A DNA stretch of 53,826 bases from a virus: IMG/VR virus record IMGVR_UViG_3300044801_000056, positions 1 through 53,826 of that record. One strand, written 5' to 3'. Of the stretch, positions 22,107 through 29,539 are shown one piece after another (the first letter of the stretch is position 1; each line of letters opens with the position of its first letter). The notes under the pieces are model-generated. The model searched no databases, was not told the DNA's origin, and saw only the letters and a program-made list of their open reading frames with translations. The position numbers and the translations under genes were made by a program.

Positions 22107-22259
22107 ATGGCACCCAAAGATACTCGGATCGGAATCCGCGCATCGACCGATGTTAAATCCAAGGTCGAGGCTCTGGCCGCTCATGACGGGCTTACGGTCT
22201 CGGCATGGCTTATTCGCCAAATCGTGAGGGAACATCGGAAGCTCGCCGCACGAATTTAG
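22107..22259 (+). CDS. Small ribbon-helix-helix protein
   Basis: A 50-residue protein: TRIGIRASTDVKSKVEALAAHDGLTVSAWLIRQIV is a strand-helix-helix of the Arc/CopG or DUF1778 kind. It could repress the promoter upstream of 21910 through the GTAC repeat. GGAGAG lies about ten bases before ATG. It is flanked by a hairpin 17 bases past its stop. Confidence 0.7.
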   Translation: MAPKDTRIGIRASTDVKSKVEALAAHDGLTVSAWLIRQIVREHRKLAARI

Positions 22260-22414
22260 GAACGCCTGACATCTTCCCCGCACTGAACGACGGGGTTCGC
22301 GCGGTTTTGGTTGGACCTAGACAGGCTGTAAACCGCCAGAGCGGGCCGGGAAACTAAAATTGCATGGCGTTGGGATTTCTGCTAAGTTCTATCCATCTTT
22401 AGGGGACTATCATC

Positions 22415-22597
22415 ATGGGGGAACCAATTAACGACCACGCGGCCCAGGCCGTTGCGCAGGGTCATCCCGATGATCGACCGCCTCCTGTAGTTGGCAAAAA
22501 TCTTGCTTCTCCCGTCGTCATTCACGATTTTCGCGCTCCCGCAATCCGGCCGGAGCCTTCGATCAATGATCTTCCGTCTGATGTCGAGGAAAGCTGA
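22415..22597 (+). CDS. Small Pro-rich hypothetical protein
   Basis: A 60-residue acidic, Pro-rich protein without a predicted fold (PPPVVGKNL, APAIRPEPSI). AGGGGA lies about ten bases upstream. It is probably disordered. It precedes the Cys-containing gene at 22598 without a gap. Confidence 0.5.
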   Translation: MGEPINDHAAQAVAQGHPDDRPPPVVGKNLASPVVIHDFRAPAIRPEPSINDLPSDVEES

Positions 22598-22819
22598 ATG
22601 TTTAAGACGATTGTCCTAATTTGCTCGCTGGCTACGCCGGGGCAGGATTGTGATCAGAAGACCGCAGTCGATATTTTGGAGGTCCAGGATAGCCCCAGCT
22701 CTCAGCGATGCGGATTCCTCGGCCAAAGTCAGATTGCCACTACGTCCGTGGCTCCCGAGCCCGGCAAGCAATATATGAAAATCTTGTGTGTCCGAGAGGC
22801 GCATGCGGCTAAGAAATAA
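22598..22819 (+). CDS. Small Cys-containing protein of a rhizobial/phage type
   Basis: A 73-residue protein with a hydrophobic start (FKTIVLICSLATPG) and Cys residues near 9, 18, 38 and 64. The layout C...C...SSQRCGFLGQ...GKQYMKILCVR is one I know from alphaproteobacterial small proteins of unknown function. The first segment is short for a signal peptide; two disulphides would suit a periplasmic product. Confidence 0.55.
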   Translation: MFKTIVLICSLATPGQDCDQKTAVDILEVQDSPSSQRCGFLGQSQIATTSVAPEPGKQYMKILCVREAHAAKK

Positions 22820-22830
22820 GGAGATCAGAA

Positions 22831-23085
22831 ATGCACAATGTTCCCGATCCGTCTGTACCCGATCCCGGCACGCGCCCCGAAGAAGAAAACCTCACGGCAG
22901 ATGAGATCATCGCGAAGTATGGCGCGGATCTCAAGGACGCGGCGATTAGAGAACAAATCCTCGTTGAACTCGTGGATGCGCGCAAGCTGGCCATCGCGGT
23001 GAACCGTAAGCACGACAAGGAGCATGCGGAAGCTGCGGCATGGCTCAGCGCGTACGTGCAACATTTTGGCACTGATGAGGGATAA
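22831..23085 (+). CDS. Small helical hypothetical protein
   Basis: An 84-residue protein: Pro-rich first 20 residues, then a charged helix (LTADEIIAKYGADLKDAA, ILVELVDARKLAI) and an end with AAAWLSAYVQHFG. AAGGAG precedes ATG. No family recognised. The next 115 bases show no gene. Confidence 0.55.
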   Translation: MHNVPDPSVPDPGTRPEEENLTADEIIAKYGADLKDAAIREQILVELVDARKLAIAVNRKHDKEHAEAAAWLSAYVQHFGTDEG

Positions 23086-23200
23086 TCAGAGCTTGCGCAG
23101 TTCTCATTGGCATGCCTCGATTTGATCGAGTGCTTGTTCGAGTCCGGCTATCCGCTCCATCCCCTTGATAAGCGCGGCCATTCCATCAAAAGAATGATGT

Positions 23201-23332
23201 ATGCCAGTCCTTCAAAACCAACGCCATGAGCGGTTTGCCCAAGAGCTCGCTAAGGGTAAGACGGCAGCGGGGAGCCTGACGGGTTCTCGTGGCGATCGGC
23301 AGGCGGCTCAAGAGGCAGAAAATGGCAAATAA
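23201..23332 (+). pseudogene. Remnant resembling the start of a terminase small subunit
   Basis: A 43-residue frame reading MPVLQNQRHERFAQELAKGKT, the typical N-terminal helix of a family of phage small terminases, then diverging to a short Gly/Arg/Gln-rich tail instead of continuing for 100 or more residues. It overlaps the next gene by 11 bases. It may be a decayed former TerS or a short peptide still made. Confidence 0.4.
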
Positions 23333-23879
23333 GCGGGGCGGTCAGCGTCTCAAATCTTTAGTTCCCCGGCAGCCTAATGGCCAGCCTCGACGTCCTACGC
23401 TCAATGACGTAAAACAAGCTGAAAGAGCTGCGCGTATGAAGGAAGTTTCCTTTGTCGCGAATCAGCCCCATCGGCGTGGAGATGACCATCCCATGGCATC
23501 GTCGGCAGTTGGCCGCGTTGTTCGGAGAATTAAAGGTAGCGATGAACTTTTTCAAGCCGCGCAAAAATATGAAAAGTTAAATCGATCTTGGGCTTTAGCG
23601 GTTAATTCCCCTCGTGGATTCGCAAATGAAGATACATTTAACTCCGGAGGGGGCGACGGACCTTCTCAACAAACCATTGATGGCTGGAATCGAAAATTAC
23701 GAGCTTGTGAATACGCCGTATCTGATTTCATTAGTCCCTATATCATGCAAAATCTCATTCTTTTTGATCAAGATCAGCATGTTTCCTTGGATGCCGCTAT
23801 CGGCCGGGCCTTATACGCATTGAGCGTTGAATTTGGGATGTCGATCGATAAACATCCGTTTTTGCAGGCCGCTCAATAG
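23322..23879 (+). CDS. Hypothetical protein upstream of the packaging module
   Basis: A 185-residue protein with a basic N terminus (KRGGQRLKSLVPRQPNGQPRRPT) followed by helices (VGRVVRRIKGSDELFQAAQKY) and a C-terminal helical region. ATG 23322 lies inside the end of the terminase-like remnant. The Arg/Lys-rich start suggests nucleic-acid binding. The following 146 bases (23880-24025) contain no recognisable gene. Confidence 0.6.
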   Translation: MANKRGGQRLKSLVPRQPNGQPRRPTLNDVKQAERAARMKEVSFVANQPHRRGDDHPMASSAVGRVVRRIKGSDELFQAAQKYEKLNRSWALAVNSPRGFANEDTFNSGGGDGPSQQTIDGWNRKLRACEYAVSDFISPYIMQNLILFDQDQHVSLDAAIGRALYALSVEFGMSIDKHPFLQAAQ

Positions 23880-24025
23880 TCCTGTGGAAAATGTGAAGAG
23901 GCTATTGTTTCCCAGTCCGGCCTATGGTAAGACCGCAATTGAAACAGAATGAGAAGTTGTGTTCGGGCACTCTCATATCGATTTCCAATCTTTCCCCCAA
24001 TCCGATTAATGAGGCGCTTTCTTAA

Positions 24026-24616
24026 ATGGTTGAGCGCAAGTTCATAGACTGGGAAGCGATCGAGCGGGAATACCGGGCTGGTACAATTTCACTCCGGGCT
24101 ATCGCGACTGCCTATGATATCACAGAAGGTGCAATTCGCAAACGCGCTATTCGTGACGAATGGGTACGCGCACTTGCCGACAAAGTAAGGGCAAATGTCC
24201 GGGAAAAACTAACTCGCCTTGACGGTGCGCAAGACGGTACGCAACCTCAACATACGCGTACCAAAGATGCGGATATTGTTGAAGCTGCTTCTTTGCGAGG
24301 GCTTGAAGTTGTCACGTCCCATCGGCGCGATCTTCAACAGCTTCATGGGTTAAAGCGCATCCTTCTGACTAGGCTTGCGGCGCACTTAAATGGCGAAGAG
24401 CCTGAAGGCCCATTTATGGGAGAGCGTGAATCCCCTGGGGATTTGGTTGAAAAGCTTTCGCGGGTGACAACACGCCTAATCCCACTTGAACGGCAAGCTC
24501 ATAATCTTGACGAGTCGGGTTCCTCTTTAGCAGAAGCCGCCACGACAATTAGTGATGAATCCCGCGCCCGCGCTCTTGCCGCGTTTATGGCACGGACAAA
24601 AGTTTCAGTTGGCTAA
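24026..24616 (+). CDS. Small terminase-like DNA-binding protein
   Basis: A 196-residue protein. IDWEAIEREYRAGTISLRAIATAYDITEGAIRKRA is a helix-turn-helix of the kind that opens a class of phage small terminases; a long helical region follows and the end is Ala/Arg-rich. Small terminases recognise the packaging site and recruit the large subunit, here encoded 4.9 kb downstream. GAGG lies before ATG. It is the better TerS candidate of the two seen. Confidence 0.6.
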   Translation: MVERKFIDWEAIEREYRAGTISLRAIATAYDITEGAIRKRAIRDEWVRALADKVRANVREKLTRLDGAQDGTQPQHTRTKDADIVEAASLRGLEVVTSHRRDLQQLHGLKRILLTRLAAHLNGEEPEGPFMGERESPGDLVEKLSRVTTRLIPLERQAHNLDESGSSLAEAATTISDESRARALAAFMARTKVSVG

Positions 24617-24742
24617 TGAGCATCCTCCCTGCATCCGCGATAGCAACGGGCAAGCGTTCAAAGGCGCTACAAGGTTAGATTCGGTTTCTCATTAGCCTGT
24701 GTCATCTTGGCCGTGAAATCTAACAAGCTATCATTTAACTTT

Positions 24743-24789
24743 CTGGCGTGACGGCCGCCCATCGCCCGTTTTCTTCGCTGGCACGCCAG
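24743..24789. other. Inverted repeat upstream of a secreted tail-like protein
   Basis: CTGGCGTG (24743-24750) and its exact complement CACGCCAG (24782-24789) flank 31 bases that include the GC-rich stretch ACGGCCGCCC. It sits 24 bases before ATG 24814. It could be a terminator of the upstream operon or a leader structure; there is no U tract after it. The rest of 24617-24813 shows nothing clear. Confidence 0.3.
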
Positions 24790-24813
24790 CTTCTACATCT
24801 CGGAGACTATGAT

Positions 24814-25452
24814 ATGAACAAGCTCAAGATCGGGCTGCTTGCGTTTACCTTGGCGATGGCTCCTATTGCGGCCTCTGCGGCTGGCAACTGGGCAGACTGG
24901 CCCGGTATTGGTCAAACGTCCTATTGCGCGGCAATCGTTGGATCGAGCAACGTCCAGGGCGGCCAGACCGGTCAGGGCACGGGCGGCGCGGCAGCGATCG
25001 GCACCAATGGGGTCTATTGCGCTCAGACGGTTCCGGCTGGTCCGGCTCTTTTCACGGGGACGGAGGTTCTTCCTCTCGACCTCTATTCGTTCGGAACTGT
25101 TACCGGCGTTCCTACCACTTCGGCTTTGGCGAGCATCGTCCAGCTCGGGCAAGGGCCGATGGTCGATCAAACGACCGTTGGAACAACGCAAACGATCCCG
25201 AACAACACTCCCTTCTTTTTCCTAGACGGCGCGCAGAGTTCGGGGTTGACGGTCACAATGCCAGCTTTGGCGGTTGAGGGCCAGATTCAGCGCGTGGTTT
25301 GTGAAGCGGCAACTGTCGGCACGTTGACGGTCGCAGCGAATACGTCGGTGGTTACTCAGGTGTTGAAGGGAAATCCGAATACGGCTTGTGTGGCTGGCGT
25401 CGGGTATGCTTGGCGGTATCAGGGTTCTAATCTTACCTGGTACCGTTTTTGA
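24814..25452 (+). CDS. Secreted tail-like protein with signal peptide
   Basis: A 212-residue protein with a clear Sec signal (MNKLKIGLLAFTLAMAPIAA, then SAA as the likely cleavage site), followed by a Gly/Thr/Val-rich beta protein ending TACVAGVGYAWRYQGSNLTWYRF. No enzymatic motif. GGAG precedes ATG. Four of the next genes share the beta-rich, tail-like composition, and two of them the signal peptide, so this starts a block of virion-surface or secreted proteins. A signal peptide on a virion protein is unusual and may reflect a periplasmic step. Confidence 0.65.
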   Translation: MNKLKIGLLAFTLAMAPIAASAAGNWADWPGIGQTSYCAAIVGSSNVQGGQTGQGTGGAAAIGTNGVYCAQTVPAGPALFTGTEVLPLDLYSFGTVTGVPTTSALASIVQLGQGPMVDQTTVGTTQTIPNNTPFFFLDGAQSSGLTVTMPALAVEGQIQRVVCEAATVGTLTVAANTSVVTQVLKGNPNTACVAGVGYAWRYQGSNLTWYRF

Positions 25453-25493
25453 AGTTTTGGTCTAAGTACGTGATTAGAGCGGAGATTTAACCC

Positions 25494-27221
25494 ATGAAGA
25501 TTCGCTCGATTGCGTTCGTCTTTGGCGCGCTGCTTGGTTTTCTAGGGACCGGCAGCGTGGCCCAAGCGCAAGCCCCCGTACGGATTTGCACGCCTATCTA
25601 CAATGCGGTGACGGGATTTTTATCCTGCCCTGATGTTGGAGAGACAAGCGCGGCGGGGAACTATAATCAGCTTCCCGTTACCGAATGGGCAAATGGTGCG
25701 GTAGTTTCGACAGCAAATCCATTGCCAATTGCAGGAACATTTAGCGCATCGATTACCGGATTTATGCCATCGGCATCTTCCGCGCGCATGGCGCCATTGG
25801 CAGTGACTACGGCGGATTCTTCTGGATCACTTCCTACTGGCACAACTGTTGTGGTGTCGAACGTCGGGGCAAACCCGATGTATTGCAATGTCAACGCAAT
25901 TGCCGCGACGACATCGGATGAATTGATTTCGGCGGGAAGTTGGTTTTCTTTCACGATCCCCGCGACCGTTACGACATTGCATTGTATCGCGACAGGCGGG
26001 TCTACGACGGCTAATGGCGTTGGCGGCGCGGGTTTGCCAGCGGGTGCTATTAGCGGCGGTGGAGGTGGAGGCGGCTCCGTCACGCAGGGCACGAGCCCTT
26101 GGGTTGACGATATCACCCAATGGGCGAACGTCGCACTTGGGGCGCCATCAGCCTATGGCACGTCGCCTGGTGCTGTGAATGTGCTGGGAGTCAATGCCTA
26201 TATCACGAATACCGTGCCGGTCACCGGGGCGTTTTATCAAGCGACGCAGCCAGTTAGTGCGGCCTCCTTACCACTTCCATCAGGAGCGGCCACGGCTGCG
26301 AATCAAACCGCGATCCAAAGTGCGCCCGGCACTCCCGCCACGACCGCGAACACAGTCCAATCCGCCGACATTCGCGCGACAGGCTTGACAATCAATTCGG
26401 CCACAGCCAACGCGGCGGTGTCCGTCGCGCTCAACGGCGGCGAAGGCTCGGTTGGTTGGACCATCTCGGGTTTGACTGCTGCGGGGGCGACCCTGACGGC
26501 TGAGGGCTCGAATGACGGCGGGACCACATGGTCCGCGATCAACACTATCTTGCCAGTAACGGGGGGGCTTTCCCCCACGTTGACTGCTGATGGGCAGGTG
26601 CGGGTCAATTCGGGTGGTCACACGAACGTCCGTATGCGTGTTTCAACTACGGGCACTGGGACCATAACGATTGCCTATAACGCGGCGTCGGTGAGTTCGA
26701 TGGAAGTGCTGTCCTCCTCATTGCCAACGGGCGCTAACGGCATTGGCCAGGTCGGCGGATGGAACTTTAACACGTCGATCACGCCGACTGTCCAGAACGC
26801 GGCTTACTCCGCGGGCAACGGCATGGGCGGCGTTCAGACGTTTAGTGTCTTCCGCAACACGACAAACCCACATGCGGTGCTCGATCAGCTTCAGATCACA
26901 TCGAAGGGCGGCTCGACCGTCGCGATGACGGTCTATGCCTGGACGAAAAGCCCTTCAACGACATGCGCGGACAAATCCGCCATGAGTTACAACACGGCTG
27001 ACAATCCTTATCTCGTTCCCGGTTTCCCCGTCGTAATGACGCCAGCAGTCATCGGTTCGGGCACGACAGAAAGCTTCGCACAGCAAGCCGGGCCTTACAG
27101 CGCCAACAACCAAGATTCGACCTTGACCACGAACCTCTATGTTTGCATCGTGGCGAATGCGACGGTCACGCCAGCCTCGACCTCCGATCTCATACTGAGT
27201 TTGGCGGGGATTAATGATTAA
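25494..27221 (+). CDS. Large beta-rich tail-like protein with signal peptide
   Basis: A 575-residue protein. A signal peptide (residues 1-26, ending VAQAQA) precedes long Ser/Thr/Ala/Gly-rich beta repeats; a Gly run near residue 190 (GGGGGGG) is a likely hinge, and TQGTSPWVDDITQ, ATAANQTAIQSAPGTPATTAN are phrases common in phage tail and adhesin proteins. The middle contains a Thr/Ser-rich immunoglobulin-like stretch (LTAEGSNDGGTTWSAI). GGAGAT precedes ATG; the end overlaps the next start. Probably a fibre or adhesin; host attachment is inferred. Confidence 0.65.
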   Translation: MKIRSIAFVFGALLGFLGTGSVAQAQAPVRICTPIYNAVTGFLSCPDVGETSAAGNYNQLPVTEWANGAVVSTANPLPIAGTFSASITGFMPSASSARMAPLAVTTADSSGSLPTGTTVVVSNVGANPMYCNVNAIAATTSDELISAGSWFSFTIPATVTTLHCIATGGSTTANGVGGAGLPAGAISGGGGGGGSVTQGTSPWVDDITQWANVALGAPSAYGTSPGAVNVLGVNAYITNTVPVTGAFYQATQPVSAASLPLPSGAATAANQTAIQSAPGTPATTANTVQSADIRATGLTINSATANAAVSVALNGGEGSVGWTISGLTAAGATLTAEGSNDGGTTWSAINTILPVTGGLSPTLTADGQVRVNSGGHTNVRMRVSTTGTGTITIAYNAASVSSMEVLSSSLPTGANGIGQVGGWNFNTSITPTVQNAAYSAGNGMGGVQTFSVFRNTTNPHAVLDQLQITSKGGSTVAMTVYAWTKSPSTTCADKSAMSYNTADNPYLVPGFPVVMTPAVIGSGTTESFAQQAGPYSANNQDSTLTTNLYVCIVANATVTPASTSDLILSLAGIND

Positions 27222-28437
27222 GCACCTTGCACTTCTTCTCGCGCTTCTCATTGCCGGTCCGTCTTTTGCTGGATCGCCCGCGCAGAATCTCGTGCTATTT
27301 GGCAAAGGTACGCCGCTCTATTCCAATCTCACCAATGGGCAATTGCCGGGATGGTTGAGTGCGAGCGGGGGAGCGAACGGGACGGTCACAAATTCGTCTG
27401 GCGTCATTGTCTCCGCTTCCGCTCCCCGCTTCGACTATACCGGCGGCACGGCGAATGGGCTGCTAATCGAGGAAGGCCGGACGAACGTTGCTCTCTACAG
27501 CCGGGATTTGACAAACGCTGCTTGGACACTCGGCGCGACGATGACCAGCGCGAAAAACCAAACCGGTGTGGACGGCGTGGTGAATAGTGCGAGTAGCATC
27601 ACAGGTGGCGCGGTCTCTGCGACGAACACAATCTTGCAATCGATCACGTTAGCCTCATCTGCGCGCGCACAAAGCGCCTACGTCAAAGGCATCACTGTCA
27701 CTGGCAATATCCAGATGACGATGGACGGTGGGACGACTTGGACGACGCTCACGTCGAGCAATTGCGTGTCTGTTGCGAACGGGGTTGGAACCGCGCCCGC
27801 ATCGTCCCAATCCGTCTGGCTGCATTGTCAAATCCCGATACAGACAATTGCAAATCCAAGTGTCGGTTTCAAAATCGCGAATAGCAGTGATAGCGTTGCG
27901 GTCGATATTGTCGATAATGAGAACGGGGCGTTTATCACATCGCCAATTATCACAACCTCCGCCGCCGTCACCCGGAGCGCGGATGTGATCACGTTTGTTG
28001 GGACTGGGTTAAAGATGCTGCAAGTGAATGCGACGAGTGCTGTTGTTGAGACGGGAGCAATTAATAATCTTGCTACTTCTTTTCCAATTATCGTTTCAAC
28101 AAGTACCAAAAGCATATTATATACAGGATCCATTTTCACAAATTTAGGTAATAACGTTGGTAGTAATAATTTACAAGTATCTGGTTCATCCATAGCAATT
28201 AGTCCTAGCCGGTCTGGAATAGAGTATAGTTACAATTTAAAAAGTATTGTGTTAAATGGGGGAACAACGGGATCTATATCTGGAACAGGATATATCCCAA
28301 CTACGCCCATTTATGTCGGAAGCTCTGGGGCTGCACAATTTCTAGATGGCTATGTTCGTAAAATCGCCATTTATCCCTATGTTTTTTCCCTCGCCGTTCT
28401 TAAATCTAAAACCATTGCGGGGGCACCTCTCCCATGA
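27214..28437 (+). CDS. Tail protein with lectin-like domain and signal peptide
   Basis: A 407-residue protein with an N-terminal signal peptide (LALLLALLIAGPSFAGS). GLLIEEGRTNVALYSRDL, TSAKNQTGVDGVVNSASS and AYVKGI, DGGTTWTTLTSSN follow the order of a lectin/glucanase-like fold seen in phage tail and bacterial cell-surface proteins. The last 130 residues are encoded by clearly more AT-rich DNA (from about 28060), as if a receptor-binding end had been exchanged. Binding a polysaccharide is inferred. Confidence 0.65.
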   Translation: MIKHLALLLALLIAGPSFAGSPAQNLVLFGKGTPLYSNLTNGQLPGWLSASGGANGTVTNSSGVIVSASAPRFDYTGGTANGLLIEEGRTNVALYSRDLTNAAWTLGATMTSAKNQTGVDGVVNSASSITGGAVSATNTILQSITLASSARAQSAYVKGITVTGNIQMTMDGGTTWTTLTSSNCVSVANGVGTAPASSQSVWLHCQIPIQTIANPSVGFKIANSSDSVAVDIVDNENGAFITSPIITTSAAVTRSADVITFVGTGLKMLQVNATSAVVETGAINNLATSFPIIVSTSTKSILYTGSIFTNLGNNVGSNNLQVSGSSIAISPSRSGIEYSYNLKSIVLNGGTTGSISGTGYIPTTPIYVGSSGAAQFLDGYVRKIAIYPYVFSLAVLKSKTIAGAPLP

Positions 28438-28775
28438 CCCCCATCATATATCTCCACGGCGATTACGGTGGCTATGTGTTCCAATATGTCGAGCACGTTC
28501 TCGCCGCGCGTCAATCTGGCGCGCAAATCGTGATCGACGGTCCGTGCGCGAGCGCATGCACGCTATATCTCGGCCTGCCGGAAAACCAAGTCTGCGCCGC
28601 GCCTCATGCCGCGCTAGGATTTCATGCCGGATCGGGCGCGGAGGCCACGGCGAAACTCTGGGCTGCGTATCCGCCTCGCATCCGCGAATGGATCATGGCA
28701 CATGGCGGACTGACCGATGTCGTGCGCTGGCTAACGGGGCCGGAACTGTTTAAACGAATGAGGGTTTGCCCATGA
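28434..28775 (+). CDS. ClpP/crotonase-like serine hydrolase domain protein
   Basis: A 113-residue protein. HGDYGGYVFQYVEHV then IVIDGPCASACTLYLGLP and AALGFHAGSG have the pattern of ClpP/SDH-type proteases: an oxyanion Gly pair, the Ser of CASAC as nucleophile, and a His in FHAG as base. In Rhizobiales these proteins are usually periplasmic. Here it starts in an ATGA overlap with the tail gene, so it may process or anchor it. The third catalytic residue cannot be placed by eye. Confidence 0.55.
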   Translation: MTPIIYLHGDYGGYVFQYVEHVLAARQSGAQIVIDGPCASACTLYLGLPENQVCAAPHAALGFHAGSGAEATAKLWAAYPPRIREWIMAHGGLTDVVRWLTGPELFKRMRVCP

Positions 28776-29362
28776 CCTATGCCCTGATCACCAATTTATC
28801 CCAAGCCATCATATGGGTCGTCCCTACCATGCCAAATCCGTTTGTGATTCCGGACGGAACGCAGGTCTTCGGTGCGAGCGCTGGCTGGACGAATGGAACC
28901 TATACTCTCGTTTCGGTCCCGCCATTCGTCACCCCAAATGGGCAGGTCAACACCGGATCACCCATTTATTCCGTCTCCGATGGCGTCGTGACGGAGTCCT
29001 ATGCCACACAGGCTGCGCCGGTTATTCCGTCCTCGACCTATGTCAACGCGCTGGCGTCTGGCCTCGCGATTACCTCAACCAGCACGCCCGCTATCAACGG
29101 GACGTATGATATCAGCGCGGGTGCCACGGCGAACCTCAACGCGGTCGAAACCTATATTCTGGCCAACGGAACGTTCCCACTCGGATCGACACAGCCCTGG
29201 TTTCTGCTCAATGGCACAGAAGTCGTGGTACCCTCTGTCGCAGTGTTCAAGGAAATTGCCGCCGCCGTCGCACAGTATGTCGCGGGGCTCGACGTTGAGA
29301 ACGCCATTGCTATTGCAGGCGGTACGCCAACTTGGCCAAGCGCAGCGGTGACCATCGCATGA
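28772..29362 (+). CDS. Tail-fibre associated protein (DUF4376-like)
   Basis: A 196-residue protein in an ATGA overlap with the serine-hydrolase gene. The first 100 residues are beta-rich and Val/Thr-rich; the end (LNAVETYILANGTFPLGS, then VFKEIAAAVAQYVAGL) is a DUF4376-like helical tail seen at the C terminus of tail-fibre assembly or fibre proteins. A TTG two codons earlier is possible. It probably assists the fibre module or is part of it. Confidence 0.5.
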   Translation: MTYALITNLSQAIIWVVPTMPNPFVIPDGTQVFGASAGWTNGTYTLVSVPPFVTPNGQVNTGSPIYSVSDGVVTESYATQAAPVIPSSTYVNALASGLAITSTSTPAINGTYDISAGATANLNAVETYILANGTFPLGSTQPWFLLNGTEVVVPSVAVFKEIAAAVAQYVAGLDVENAIAIAGGTPTWPSAAVTIA

Positions 29363-29445
29363 TGCGCCTTGGCATTCTCTTCTCTCTCATGGTTTGGGCT
29401 TGGGTTGCCGTGGCGGTGAAAACATGGGTGTGGGCATGTCTCTGA
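29359..29445 (+). CDS. Tiny membrane peptide
   Basis: A 28-residue frame in an ATGA overlap with the tail-associated gene, mostly hydrophobic (LGILFSLMVWAWVAVAV) with one charge. One transmembrane segment. It may be a lysis or membrane peptide; evidence is limited to the coupling. Confidence 0.35.
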   Translation: MMRLGILFSLMVWAWVAVAVKTWVWACL

Positions 29446-29510
29446 AGCTCAATCTTGGCATCGTCACGGCCGTCGCTAATGGTGGCGACATGACAATTGC
29501 GTTCAAATGA
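29436..29510 (+). CDS. Tiny hypothetical peptide
   Basis: A 24-residue frame starting inside the preceding membrane peptide and ending 29 bases before the terminase start. Short, Ala/Val/Gly-rich, no function visible. It may be chance. Confidence 0.25.
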   Translation: MSLKLNLGIVTAVANGGDMTIAFK

Positions 29511-29539
29511 TTTAACATAACGGGCGATATGATGGTAGT

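Larger units (their letters stand above)
21587..22345. repeat. Direct and inverted repeats bracketing two small genes
   Basis: CTAGACAGGCTGT occurs at 21587-21599 and again at 22317-22329, each followed within 20 bases by CGCCAG(A)GCGGG. Inside these lie two hairpins in inverted orientation: CCCCG...CGGGG at 21776-21795 (CCTTCAGG core) and its near reverse complement at 22276-22295. Both hairpins look like IS200/IS605 ends, but no transposase lies between them; the gap carries only the genes at 21910 and 22107. The 373 bases from 21537 to 21909 contain no other gene. The T-rich run at 21629-21636 may be a terminator for the tRNA/early operon. Confidence 0.5.
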
